Notes under the pieces: generated by a model
What the model was told of the DNA's origin: nothing
The model's input: the letters and a program-made list of their open reading frames with translations, nothing else
The model's database searches: none
Part shown: in pieces, positions 1 to 10,280 of the stretch
How positions within the stretch are numbered: the stretch's first letter is position 1
Layout of the letters: each line of letters starts with the position of its first letter
Position numbers and translations under genes: made by a program
Assembly (NCBI GenBank): GCA_046530765.1
Contig: JBHEQS010000016.1
Span: 1 to 39,785 of the forward strand
DNA from: Arsenophonus sp046530765
GTDB taxonomy: Bacteria > Pseudomonadota > Gammaproteobacteria > Enterobacterales > Enterobacteriaceae
Length of the DNA: 39,785 bases
Reading direction: 5' to 3'

Positions 1-664
1 TCTTTGTTCATGTCGCGTTAGTTTATCAAACACCTTATACTGAATAAAAAATATTTTTGTATATGAAAAATAAATTGGCATTACAAATAGATGCTTAAAT
101 ATTTATTTACTTACTAAATTGAACGATAATTAATTTATTTTTTTAAAATTATTATTTATTTTAGATAAAATATATTGTTGGTTAGAAGAATAGATATCAC
201 AGTGTAATACAAATAATACTTTTAAAGTATATATTATAATTATTATTAGTTAATTTCTAGAAATAAAAATGTGTTTTATAGATATATAAATATCATAAAA
301 GTTAATGAAGTAGTTATATGATAATATTATATCATGTAATATAATCTTATTATCTATTATTTTGTTTAATTATGTAATTATTAACGAATTTAATATCACG
401 ATAATCTATTAGAACTACGTAATTACAGATGATCCTATAATAATGCAAATTAGGTATTTTTTATTACTTAAGTTATATATAATTTATATTAAAATGTATA
501 ACATTAATAATAAATTAGAAAATAAAGATGTGTAGTTTTTTATACATTGTTAGAATGATGTACAATTATCTTTTTTTTTGTTAAATTTTTATAAATAACT
601 AATCTATTAATTATTTGAAATAAAATTCAATATAGTTATTATCTTATTGTATTATACTATTTCA

Positions 665-701
665 ACAATAATAAACTATATTTTATATAGTTTATTATTG
701 T
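665..701. repeat. Long inverted repeat, 16-bp arms
   Basis: Perfect 16-nt arms separated by 5 nt (TTTTA). No gene is adjacent. It may be a leftover transcription terminator or a palindrome made by template switching. Confidence 0.7.
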
Positions 702-1479
702 ACGCGTATTATTTCATGATTTTATTGTGCTATAACTACTTATTATCTATATCTGAATATGTTAAAATTTATAGTTTGGTACATAAAAACATTTCTTCAT
801 GTCTTTAGAGATGCATTAAGAAATAAATTAATCTATTTTAAAATAAAATATAGAATGTAAAAGTTACTTTTTTAAGTATATATGATTATTTTATAAGTAT
901 TATCGTGATATATTATCATAATATAAATAAAGTTTTGATAATTAAGTTTTTAATAAATTTACTTTATATAAAGAAATATTAATCATAAGTTTCATGGTAT
1001 TTTAAATTCATCTTAATTAATAAAAATAATTAAGTTAGTTCTATTAATTAAGTATTATGCTTTTTTTTGAAAAATAGAAAGATAAATAAATTAATACATA
1101 AAACTATAACTTTAAATCCACTAAAATAATCTATTATTTTATCTTAAATACTTATCACTTTTAGGCTTTTAATAAAATATAGTAATTTCAAATATTTTTT
1201 TTAAAAAATAAAATAATACAACAACAATCTAAAAATATTTCTATAAATTTATTTTATGTATAAAAACATAAAGCACTGCAATAAATTGTTTTAATAATCC
1301 AATATTCTCAGAAAATTATTGTTAACTTCATGTAACAATGCATATCTATTTTATAATTTAATATCTGTTTATTAAAACAGAGATATTTATCATAATTTAA
1401 TTTTATATTTTTTATACATTAATAACAAAACAATTGCAACTAATAATAATTTATGTCTATATTAGATTAATTATATGCG

Positions 1480-1513
1480 AAACATATTTTAATTATTTTA
1501 TTAAAATATGTTT
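1480..1513. repeat. Inverted repeat, 14-bp arms
   Basis: Perfect 14-nt arms around a 6-nt spacer (TATTTT), followed by a few T residues. It lies in gene-free DNA. Confidence 0.6.
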
Positions 1514-2244
1514 TTATTGAAAATAGTTAAGTTAAAACAACAAAAATTATTGATGATTTATCATACAAAATCTATTTATGAATAAAATAAAATATAAAAC
1601 TATTTAATCTATTTATGTTAAATGTTAAAAAACAATAAAAGTGTTGAAGATTAAATTTTATTTATTTAAATGTCTATTTGAATTATATTTACTTGTTAGT
1701 ATAACATATTTCTTATAAATGACTATTTTCTATTATCACATTAATATTAACCATTCACCAAGTCTTGAGTCTCATTTAACACAAAATAAAATTTTAATTT
1801 ATTTTTTTTGATTTTTATTTTTACATTATAACAACTATTTTAATCATTTTAATTTAACCAGTACATCAACTAAAAATAAAATAATCAATCTATATTAATA
1901 CTATTTGTATGTTTAACTATTCTTTTATGCATTACAACTATATATAACATATTTTTAGAAAAATTGTACCAATTATTAATGTTATAGTTATTTCTAATGA
2001 TTTCTAAAAATAACAACAAGCTATTTTGTTTGTTTTAACAATTTTCTAATATATCATTATTATATCATATAATAAACTCGTTTATATTATTGATATTCAA
2101 GTAAGTAACTATTTTATTATTGCTTAATAAGATTTTAAAAAAATCATAATTCTCGACTAAACAGTATAAAATTGTTAATAATTAAATATGAAATTATATT
2201 TTCCTGTTGTAATAGAAGTAGTAAGACGTTAGTATTGATTTCAT

Positions 2245-2250
2245 TATAAT
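2245..2250 (+). promoter_or_regulatory. Candidate -10 box for tRNA-Val(GAC)
   Basis: A perfect TATAAT lies 18 nt before the tRNA start. The matching -35 region (around TAAGAC, 2222-2227) is poor, so only the -10 element is well supported. Confidence 0.45.
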
Positions 2251-2268
2251 ACTGTAAAAATATTTATT

Positions 2269-2342
2269 GTGTCCGTAGCTCAGACGGTCAGAGCATCACC
2301 TTGACATGGTGGGGGTCGGTGGTTCAAGTCCACTCGGACACA
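2269..2342 (+). tRNA. tRNA-Val (anticodon GAC)
   Basis: This decodes valine codons GUC and GUU. It folds as a full cloverleaf: a 7-bp acceptor stem (GTGTCCG with CGGACAC), a D arm with AGCTCAG, an anticodon stem TCACC/GGTGG carrying GAC at 2303-2305, a variable loop, and a T arm with GGTTCAAGTCC. It is very close to the E. coli valV/valW tRNAs. The discriminator A is followed by CAA where E. coli has CCA, so the 3' end would have to be completed by CCA-adding enzyme. It is separated from convergent murJ by a hairpin at 2399-2419. Confidence 0.97.
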
Positions 2343-2398
2343 CAATATATATTTATTGTAAAAATTTGTTTTAAATTAAAATTAAAACACATTCAGCA

Positions 2399-2419
2399 GT
2401 GCTTTTACAATAAAAGCAC
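2399..2419. terminator. Hairpin between tRNA-Val and murJ
   Basis: A 9-bp stem (GTGCTTTTA with TAAAAGCAC) with loop CAA lies between the 3' end of the plus-strand tRNA and the 3' end of minus-strand murJ. T-rich sequence follows on the plus strand (2423-2437), so it could terminate the tRNA transcript and perhaps murJ from the other side. Confidence 0.5.
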
Positions 2420-2477
2420 GTTAATCTTTTTAACCTTTTTATCATAACTTAATTATATTTATTTGCGTTTTAGTGAC

Positions 2478-4013
2478 CTAAGTAGCATGATGTGAAAAAT
2501 CTCTTAAACGAAAACCAAAAACAAATAATGCAGTAAAATAACTAATTATACCTACAAAAACAACTAATAATAATCGCATTATACGTATTAATATATTTCC
2601 ATTATCCCATGCAGAAATAAAATTTAATATCAACAATAACATTGATACCATAACAATTAAAGCAGCAATTAATTTAAATAAAAATTTCCACCATCCAATT
2701 GATGGAATAAAAATTGCCTTTTGACGCAATTGCCAATAAAGCATTGAAGCGTTAAAAGATGCCGCTAAACCAATTGATAAAGCCAATCCAACATGTTTTA
2801 ATTGACCAATAAAAACAATGTTCATCAATTGTGTTAAGATTAAAGTAATAATAGCGATTTTGACAGGTGTTTTAATATCTTGTCTCGAATAAAAACCAAT
2901 AGCTAACACTTTGACTATAATTAATCCCATCAAACCAAAACAATATGCAATTAACGCCCTCTGTGTCATTATAGCATCATAAGCAGTAAAATTACCATAC
3001 TGAAAAAGTGAAACAGTTAGAGGTTTTGATAAAATAGTCATGATTATAGCACAAGGTAACACTAATAAAAAACAAATTCGCAATCCCCAGTCCATTAAAC
3101 GCTGATATTCTTTATTATTACCTGTTGAGAAACTTTTCGACATAGAAGGTAATAAAATAGTACCAAGAGTTACCCCAAAAATACCTGTAGGAAGTTCCAT
3201 TAATCGATCTGCATAATACATCCATGAAACAGAGCCTGATTGTAAAAATGATGAGAAAATAGTATTAATAATTAAAGAAATCTGGCTTGCTGAAACACCA
3301 ATTATAGCTGGACACATTAACTTTATTACTCTCCACACACCATTGTTACTAAAAGATATTCTGGGCAAAATTAACATATTAATTTTTTGTAAACAAACTA
3401 ATTGATATAATAACTGAAATATACCACCAAAAAAAACTCCCCATGCTAATGATATAATTGGTGGTTTACAATATGGTGACAACAATAATACCGATACAAT
3501 CATACTAATATTAAGTAAAGTTGGTGAAAAAGCAGGAATAGAAAAATAATTCCAAGTATTTAAAATAGAGTTAGCTAACGCAACTAAAGAAATAAATAAA
3601 ATATAAGGAAAAATTATTCTTAATAATCTAACAGTTAAATCGAATTTATCTGGTATATAATTAAAACCAGGTGCTGTAATATAAATAATCCAAGGTGACA
3701 TTAATATACCTGCCAATGTAACAATAGTTAAAATTAATATTAATAAACCAGAAACATAAGCAATAAAAGTTCTGGTTACATCATCATCTTTATGATTTTT
3801 ATATTCTGATAAAATAGGAACAAAGGCTTGAGAAAATGCTCCTTCTGCAAAAATTCGACGCAATAGATTTGGTAATCTGAAAGCAATAAAAAAAGTATCT
3901 GTATTATATCCAGAGCCAAAAAAATAGGCAATAAAAACATCACGAATAAATCCCAACACTCTAGATAACATAGTTATAAAACTTAGCCATGCTAGTGATT
4001 TAAGTAAATTCAT
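2478..4013 (-). CDS. murJ: Lipid II flippase MurJ (MviN)
   Basis: MurJ moves lipid-linked peptidoglycan precursor (lipid II) across the inner membrane and belongs to the MOP/MATE-like exporter superfamily. The 511-residue product matches the E. coli protein in length and in its start (MNLLKSL). It is a polytopic membrane protein, expected to have 14 membrane helices. Residues known to matter in the E. coli flippase are present: Arg18, Arg24 and Asp39 near the N-terminus, Arg52 within LPNLLRR, and the Asp-Arg-x-x-Glu of YADRLMELP near residue 270. No clear Shine-Dalgarno sequence precedes the ATG, so translation may be weak. The stop is TAG, the only non-TAA stop among the six genes. In E. coli flagellar genes follow murJ; here only a tRNA does. 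Its retention suggests that some peptidoglycan is still made. No frameshift is seen. Confidence 0.97.
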   Translation of the reverse strand: MNLLKSLAWLSFITMLSRVLGFIRDVFIAYFFGSGYNTDTFFIAFRLPNLLRRIFAEGAFSQAFVPILSEYKNHKDDDVTRTFIAYVSGLLILILTIVTLAGILMSPWIIYITAPGFNYIPDKFDLTVRLLRIIFPYILFISLVALANSILNTWNYFSIPAFSPTLLNISMIVSVLLLSPYCKPPIISLAWGVFFGGIFQLLYQLVCLQKINMLILPRISFSNNGVWRVIKLMCPAIIGVSASQISLIINTIFSSFLQSGSVSWMYYADRLMELPTGIFGVTLGTILLPSMSKSFSTGNNKEYQRLMDWGLRICFLLVLPCAIIMTILSKPLTVSLFQYGNFTAYDAIMTQRALIAYCFGLMGLIIVKVLAIGFYSRQDIKTPVKIAIITLILTQLMNIVFIGQLKHVGLALSIGLAASFNASMLYWQLRQKAIFIPSIGWWKFLFKLIAALIVMVSMLLLILNFISAWDNGNILIRIMRLLLVVFVGIISYFTALFVFGFRLRDFSHHAT

Positions 4014-4118
4014 GAATATATTTGTTAATAATTATTGTAGTAGATAGATAAGGTGTATTTTAAAAACATAACGCGCCTACTCATTAATATAATTACTTGT
4101 TAAATAAATAGTAAATAT

Positions 4119-4166
4119 TATCGCTAATTATAAGAATTATCTTGATAATTTTTATAATTAGCGATA
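4119..4166. repeat. Long hairpin, 23-bp arms with one mismatch
   Basis: Two 23-nt arms differ at one position and are separated by only two bases (TT). The outer part contains ATCGCTAATTATA and its complement. It is 105 bp upstream of the murJ start, so it may have ended a former neighbouring gene. Confidence 0.75.
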
Positions 4167-4342
4167 TTAAGATATAATATTTAAATTAACTATTAATTTA
4201 CAAATAATATTTAAGTAAGATACACATGATTACACCAATTTATAACTGAAACTACGCAAATTAATAGTTATACTATCAGGAGAGCACTCATTTAATTCCT
4301 TTTATTATATCATTAATCTATTTATAAATGAAGTTATCAATA

Positions 4343-4380
4343 CGAAATCAAACTTGATAAGATTATCAAGTTTGATTTCG
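4343..4380. repeat. Long hairpin, 17-bp perfect arms
   Basis: Perfect 17-nt arms (starting CGAAATCAAAC) flank the tetranucleotide AGAT. It is richer in G and C than its surroundings and shaped like an intrinsic terminator, though the downstream T tract is poor. No gene remains next to it. Confidence 0.75.
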
Positions 4381-4964
4381 ATAATTATTTTATAAAAATC
4401 ATTTATTATCTTGATATCTCATATATTAAATCATATAGTAGACTACTAATAATTTTCATAGCGAATTAGTTAAAACTTTAAAACTTTTTATTTAAAATAT
4501 CCATTAACAATGTGACAAGAATTTATTTTAATATTTAATCTTATAAATAAATGCACTAATAGAAGTATACCTTCATCGAAAACCTTTTCATATTTGCAAC
4601 TAATACTAACATATTTTGTTTTTTTTAAGTCTTCCTTAAGAAAATCACACTAGTTTTATCTAAATGTTAGATTCGTTTGATAATATGTTATTAAATTCAC
4701 TAATATTATATAATGATTATTTTCCATAATTTTTACTATTTTCATTATTGATATCAAAAATATTTTAATAAATATTAAATATTTAGGCAGATTACAACTT
4801 GTTTATTTATTATAAAAGTAGTTACAATACATCAAATCAGAATTTTTTAAATTAATTATATGTTATTCTACATTCTATAAGATTTATGCTAAAACAAAAA
4901 CCTAATAATTAATATCTTTTTTATAATTAAAAATTAAATATATTGATGCAATTATCATATTACA

Positions 4965-4997
4965 GTTACTTAATTATTATATTAATAATTAAGTAAC
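4965..4997. repeat. Inverted repeat, 15-bp perfect arms
   Basis: Perfect 15-nt arms (GTTACTTAATTATTA) around TAT, in gene-free DNA. Confidence 0.65.
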
Positions 4998-5879
4998 AAT
5001 GTAAAAATCTATTGTACATTCTTTATTTTTATTATAAAAATTTTTATGAAATTAATAATTATTATATAAGATTATAAAATTCTATTTAATATTTTATTTT
5101 AAATAGTTTATAAAATACAATAGAGTTTGTAAAATTTATATTTTTATAAAATTATCAACATTACATAAAAATTCTATATAAGTTTTTATTACAGAAATAA
5201 ATAAAAATATTATTTAAATAATTTTATTATTACTTTTATTTATAATAAAAGATCACAAAAATATTATTTTATCTTTAGATGAAAAATTGTTACAACAGTA
5301 ACATTTATTATAATTTTATAAAAAGGTAAGCATGATTTTAGTAAAATTACAATAAAATATAATTTTTATCACTAATACTAATCTAATTATTATTTTTTTT
5401 GATAAGTTTATATTTTTTACGACAAAATTTCTAATATTTTAATAATTTTATAGTATATACAATGATTATATATAATCGTTAATTTTAACAATTCTGATAA
5501 AATAGTTTTTTTTGCAAATAAAGAGTGCATAAATTTAACTTATTTGATAAAAATCTAATATTTATGTAATATTTCTTTATAATGTTGATTTATTAATTTT
5601 TATTCACTATAAAATAAGGTTAACACAAACTTATATAACTTAGAAAAATACTTATAAACATATATAAAAGTGATGAGCGATTTATCTGATGCTTTATACT
5701 TATTATATTGTTAATTCATAGTGTTTTGCTTAAAAAATTTAATCAATAATATTATTAATAATTTTTAAATATATTATTATCTTATTAACTATTTTAGTTG
5801 GTAAATGCAAGTTATTCTAATCTTTCAAATTCTATCTAATAAAATATCTGACTGATTAATTTACAGATATGTGTATTAT

Positions 5880-5916
5880 TTTATAAAAAATATATTATTG
5901 ATATATTTTTTATAAA
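5880..5916. repeat. Inverted repeat, 16-bp perfect arms
   Basis: Perfect 16-nt arms around TATTG with A-rich and T-rich flanks, in gene-free DNA. Confidence 0.6.
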
Positions 5917-7123
5917 TATCCAATTAAAATAAAAAGTATTTTAAAATAACTATTAATTATAAATTTGCTTTTTATTAATCTAACAATCCTTATAACTAGA
6001 TTCATTTATTAATACTATTACTTTTTAATATTAATAAGTATTTTTTATTTAATAAATTAAATTCTCATTAAAAATAATCTCATAAAAAATTAAATAATTA
6101 ACTAGCATAGTTTAATACTTATAATAACTTATTAATTTTAGTTAATTAGGTATTTCATATAACAGATGGATTATATTGGTTTGTAAGAATACACAATTGA
6201 CATCATGTTTTTTGTAAACTTAATAATTTCAATATTAATATACTTATTTTTTTAAAATATGTTTTTATAAATATAAAAAAATTATTCAAATGTTAGTAGT
6301 TAAAATTAAAATTTAAACTTGTTTTAATAAAAATGCACAAAAGTATTTTATCTATCATTTCGCTATATTATTTTAATATTACTCATTGTTGATTTATTTA
6401 AAAGAATTGACTATTTTTTCGTTAATGAACAAACAAAAAAAATAATTTCAACAATTTCACTAATTATTATTAATAAATACCTAAAATTTATTTTAAAATA
6501 CAACTTGGTTTATTGAAATAAAATTAAATTAAAAATTAACTAAAATTATTAAAAGAATTATAACTAAATCAAATAATTTGATTATATCGTTAATGGAATT
6601 AGTAAACAAATAATCAGTAATTTCTAATATTTCAGAAATATATCACACAACTTTTCTTTTTACTGTTATATTTGTTGATAAATAGAATTTAACAAACTAT
6701 TAAGTACGTTACTGCAACAATTTAATAAATTCTTAAGATGTTATTATGATGCAAAATAAGTAGATTTAATTAATAAATTATATAATATCGTATCATGTTT
6801 AAACTAAATTACTTGCAACAAGTAAATACGAATATATCTATTTTACAAATAAATTTATTCATATTATCATTAAAATTTCTTAATTAAAGTTATTAATATT
6901 TCAGAATACTAATTAATACAATCATCAAATTCAGAAGAATTATTAAAAAAAATATTTTTGATAATTCTTTAATCTTTAAGACAACTATAAATGTCACTTG
7001 TATTTATATTAATAATTATTTTTTTCTAAATATATATACCAAAATAATTTAATTTAAATGTTAATATTTAAATTAAATAGAGTTTGCTAATGAAATTTCT
7101 ATTTCATAATAAAATTTTATTTC

Positions 7124-7159
7124 AATAATAAACAAATTTTATAAAATTTGTTTATTATT
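7124..7159. repeat. 36-nt perfect palindrome
   Basis: An uninterrupted 36-nt palindrome centred between 7141 and 7142, made only of A and T apart from one C/G pair. It is 165 bp upstream of tRNA-Ser. Confidence 0.7.
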
Positions 7160-7257
7160 ATTTCCATTTTATGTTGTGCATCTAACTAATGATTTAATTA
7201 TTATTAATTGTAATGGAATATTTAACACTAACATCTAATCTATTTTAAAATATATTA

Positions 7258-7286
7258 TTGACGGTTTATTTATTTTTTTATAGTAT
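7258..7286 (+). promoter_or_regulatory. Candidate promoter of tRNA-Ser(GGA)
   Basis: TTGACG (7258-7263) and TAGTAT (7281-7286) are exactly 17 bp apart. This would start transcription about 34 nt before the tRNA. The -35 matches consensus at five of six positions and the -10 at four of six. Confidence 0.5.
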
Positions 7287-7326
7287 ATATGCTATAGTTT
7301 TTCACCAATATATTAGAATAATAACA

Positions 7327-7412
7327 GGTGAGGTGTCCGAGTGGCTGAAGGAGCACGTATGGAAAATGTGTATACATAAAACGTATCGAGGGTTCAAATC
7401 CCTCCCTCATCG
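7327..7412 (+). tRNA. tRNA-Ser (anticodon GGA)
   Basis: This decodes serine UCC and UCU. It is a type II tRNA with the long variable arm of serine tRNAs (near 7369-7387). The anticodon GGA is at 7361-7363 in loop ATGGAAA, the T arm is GAGGG-TTCAAAT-CCCTC, and the acceptor stem is GGTGAGG/CCTCATC with discriminator G. Apart from AT-ward changes in the stems it is almost identical to E. coli serW/serX. After the discriminator comes CTA rather than CCA, so the terminal CCA is no longer encoded. Confidence 0.97.
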
Positions 7413-8304
7413 CTAAATAAAATTTTTTCTATAGTAAGACAACGGCTAAATACCTCATAACTTTAAACAATACAGATTTGTTAATAACTATTATAAAGAA
7501 TTATATAATAATTACTAATAAAGAATTTATATATAAAATTATCTAGAATAAATTAAAATTTTATGTATTAACAAATTAGATATAAATAATATTTTAGGAT
7601 ATTAAATAATTTATTTAATCATTTCAATATACTAATCTAATTTAAATTGTAATGATAAAAGAAATATCATTAGTAAACTTTTTCTTTTAGTTATATCAAA
7701 TATATTTATTTTACTATTTACATTATATAATTTAAATATAGTTTAAATTAACTATTTAATTATAAAATTATCATCAATATCAAATAAATTATTTTTACAG
7801 TTAATAACGTAATTAAGTTTTAAAGAAAGTTATTATAAATATCTTCAAATAATATTCAATAGAATAAATAAATATTCATATTTATTTATTATTTTAGTTT
7901 ATTACATGAAATGATTGATGAATAATTAATATCATACATCGTTACTGAAAAATTTATCCAGATTAAATTTGAAATTTAATAATCTCTGTACAAGTTACAG
8001 TTAATTACTAAATAATAAAGACTATTGTCTAAATTTGCATAACAAAACAATTAGTTTTTATTAAGCAATTATAACAATATATTAATTAATAAAAAAACTA
8101 ACTCACTATCTGTAAACTACTTTTAAATTATTAGAACATTAAAAAATAAGAAATTCTAATAATAAAAATTCTCTATTTTAATAAAATAGATTTAGCTAAT
8201 TAATTTTGTTTATGTAATGTAATAAAATACATTAATCTAAAACAAAATAACAAACACTACTTCTGACGCAAATAGATTATTAATAATTATAATATTTAAG
8301 ATTA
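7413..8304. other. Gene-free region between tRNA-Ser and plaP
   Basis: I see no gene or RNA here, only dense stops and A/T runs. An imperfect long hairpin at 8203-8248 (outer arms ATTTTGTTT/AAACAAAAT, inner arms TAATGTA/TACATTA) lies just past the 3' end of plaP and may act as its terminator. Confidence 0.65.
8203..8248 (-). terminator. Possible plaP terminator hairpin
   Basis: Nested stems of 9 bp and 7 bp with a small internal loop lie about 57 bp past the plaP stop codon. No strong U tract follows, so the terminator role is uncertain. Confidence 0.3.
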
Positions 8305-9684
8305 TTAAAAGTTATTCATTTGTGGTAACGGTCGACTAAATCGACGAGTAATTATTGCCATATAAAAAATTCCGATTGTTGCCCAAATAGTTCCTAATAG
8401 CATTGAAATTTTTTCCAAATTAACCCAAAGCACTGACATGGTTAAAATGCCAATAATAGGTAAAATTAAATAATTAAACCTATCTCGCCACGTATAGCAG
8501 AGATGATCTCTAAAATAAAATTGCGAAACAACTGAAATATTAACAAATGTAAAAGTAATTAATGCACCAAAATTAATTAATGCTGTAGCAATTTCCACAT
8601 TAAACCAAATTGCCGTTAATGCCAACATACCAACTAAAATAACATTAAAAGCAGGTGTTCGCCATCTTGGATGAACGTAACTAAAAAAACGCTCAGACAA
8701 AACACCATCTCTTCCCATAACATACATTAGTCGAGAAACTACTGCATGAGAAGCCATTCCTGATGCTAATACAGTTATACAAGAAAAGACCAAAATAACA
8801 GATTGAAAAAGAGCTCCAGCAACATATAACATTATTTCAGGTTGTGACTCATCAGGTTTTTTAAAATATGAAGCATTAGGAAAATACATCTGTAAAAAAT
8901 AAGAAATTCCAATAAAAATTAAACCAGCAATTAATACTATTAAAAAAATTGATTTTGGTATTACTTTTTCTGCATTTGAGGTTTCTTCCGACAATGAACT
9001 AATTCCGTCAAAACCAAGAAATGAAAAACATAAAATAGTCGCACCAGTGATTATTGGAATTAAATGTGCATCTTTAGAAAAGAAAGGTCGTAATGACCAT
9101 ATATTGCTATAACTTTCATCTTTAGACAATTCATAAATCAAAATAACCAAAAAAACTAATAGAAAAGTAATTTGAACCATAACAATGATAGTATTTAACT
9201 TAGCAACTAAATTTATACCACGTAAGTTAAAAATAGTCATTAATAAAACTAATGCAATAACAAAAATACAAGGAGCAATTCCAGGAAAAATAACTTCTAA
9301 ATAAATTTTAGCTAACAATATATTAATCATTGGCATAAATAAATAATCAAGCAATGATGACCATCCAACCATAAAACCTATATGTGGGCTAATAGATTTT
9401 TGTGCATATGTATAAGCTAATCCAGCAGAAGGAAATCGCTTTACCAATTTACAGTAACTCAATACAGTAAAAAGGATAGCAATAATAGCAATTATATAAG
9501 AAGATGGAACATGCCCATCAGTTTTTAATGACACTAAACAAAAAGTATCAAAAACTGTCATTGGCTGCAAATAAGCTAGCCCCATCATTACAACCTGGAT
9601 TAAAGTTAATTTTTTAACTAATTGAGCACGATTACTTATCTCAATCTGTTCCTTACTGAGATCTAATGAGATATTATGCACCAC
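8305..9684 (-). CDS. plaP: Putrescine importer, APC-family permease (PlaP-like)
   Basis: This is an inner-membrane amino acid/polyamine/organocation permease. The sequence follows E. coli PlaP (low-affinity putrescine:proton symporter) closely through MGLAYLQPMTVFDTF, SAGLAYTYAQKSISP, GFMVGWSSLLDYLF, FSFLGFDGISSLSEET and ASGMASHAVVSRLMYVMGRDG; about 12 membrane helices are expected. The longest frame opens at a TTG at 9697-9699, but that codon overlaps a near-perfect Shine-Dalgarno, GGAGG (complement of 9693-9697). The GTG at 9682-9684, 8 nt downstream, gives MVHNI, matching MSHNV of PlaP, so I place the start there (459 residues). It is the best ribosome-binding site in the window. The related PuuP is the main alternative. 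A polyamine importer retained in so eroded a genome suggests reliance on host putrescine, which is an inference. Confidence 0.9.
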   Translation of the reverse strand: MVHNISLDLSKEQIEISNRAQLVKKLTLIQVVMMGLAYLQPMTVFDTFCLVSLKTDGHVPSSYIIAIIAILFTVLSYCKLVKRFPSAGLAYTYAQKSISPHIGFMVGWSSLLDYLFMPMINILLAKIYLEVIFPGIAPCIFVIALVLLMTIFNLRGINLVAKLNTIIVMVQITFLLVFLVILIYELSKDESYSNIWSLRPFFSKDAHLIPIITGATILCFSFLGFDGISSLSEETSNAEKVIPKSIFLIVLIAGLIFIGISYFLQMYFPNASYFKKPDESQPEIMLYVAGALFQSVILVFSCITVLASGMASHAVVSRLMYVMGRDGVLSERFFSYVHPRWRTPAFNVILVGMLALTAIWFNVEIATALINFGALITFTFVNISVVSQFYFRDHLCYTWRDRFNYLILPIIGILTMSVLWVNLEKISMLLGTIWATIGIFYMAIITRRFSRPLPQMNNF

Positions 9685-9863
9685 TATCAAAACCTCCAAT
9701 AACTTATTATTTTCTCTTCATATTTTTACTTAATAAATTTTTATAAAAAACTTTATTTACGTTTATATTTAAAAATTAGAGAACAAAGTAATTTTTAAAT
9801 CTACTATTTATTTACTAACTATTAAATTTATTACCAATTAATAATATAACAATCATGATCCAT

Positions 9864-9893
9864 TGGCGCATATTAAAGTATATAATTGCGCCA
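9864..9893. promoter_or_regulatory. GC-rich dyad with rrn-like promoter motif
   Basis: TGGCGCA and TGCGCCA form a 7-bp inverted repeat 16 bp apart, by far the most GC-rich spot for hundreds of bases. On the plus strand the right half reads TATAAT followed at once by TGCGCC, like the -10 box and discriminator of stringently controlled rRNA/tRNA promoters. A good -35 is not seen. It lies about 180 bp upstream of plaP and could instead be an operator for plaP. Confidence 0.4.
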
Positions 9894-10017
9894 TAATAAC
9901 ACACCTACACAAACTCTAGTCTGCTTTAATTTAATTTCATGTTTTCCAAAAAAAGTTACACATAACTCTCTGAAGACTTCTTAATATATAAAATTACAGA
10001 TACTATCTTATAAATAA

Positions 10018-10055
10018 AAAAATAACTGATGTAATTAATTGCATCAGTTATTTTT
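10018..10055. terminator. Orphan bidirectional terminator-like hairpin
   Basis: A perfect 14-bp stem (AAAAATAACTGATG and its complement) has an A run on its left and a T run on its right, the usual form of an intrinsic terminator working in both directions. No intact gene ends here. It lies about 130 bp downstream of the promoter-like dyad at 9864-9893. Confidence 0.55.
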
Positions 10056-10230
10056 ATCTAAATATTTTGTATTACATCATACGAAATAGAAATAATTTTT
10101 AATATTAATAAAAATTATTTTAAAAGTAATTATTTAACAATTTAATATAATAAAATATCTAATTAAAGCGCTATTATTATCTACTAAACCTATATTACAA
10201 GATCAGAAGTTAGATATATTAAATAAAGTT

Positions 10231-10280
10231 TTTTGTTTGTATCTCTGTTTATTTTAAAATAAACAGAGATACAAACAAAA
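10231..10280. repeat. 50-nt perfect palindrome
   Basis: A perfect uninterrupted palindrome of 25+25 nt centred between 10255 and 10256, the longest error-free one I found. Each arm contains GTTTGTATCTCTG or its complement. It could fold as a strong terminator hairpin or be extruded as a cruciform. Confidence 0.85.

Larger units (their letters stand above)
1..2268. other. Gene-free AT-rich region, left end
   Basis: No open frame of useful length and no RNA gene could be supported here; stops are dense in all frames and the sequence is nearly all A and T. It contains two long hairpins (665-701 and 1480-1513). The first 45 bases are richer in G and C than what follows, and a minus-strand gene might start there and run off the left edge, but too little is visible to name it. 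A small GC-richer patch near 1745-1785 may be a worn gene remnant. Confidence 0.7.
4014..7326. other. Gene-free region, 3.3 kb
   Basis: No gene is supported between murJ and tRNA-Ser. A short GC-richer patch near 4068-4082 (ACGCGCC) lies upstream of murJ and may be promoter-associated. The region holds five long inverted repeats (4119-4166, 4343-4380, 4965-4997, 5880-5916, 7124-7159). A 13-codon frame at 5673 looks like a worn gene start but is too short to trust. Confidence 0.7.

Noticed and set aside
9685..9699. TTG start that would lengthen plaP by five codons
   Set aside because: The TTG overlaps the GGAGG ribosome-binding site, and the extra residues are absent from PlaP; GTG at 9682-9684 fits better.
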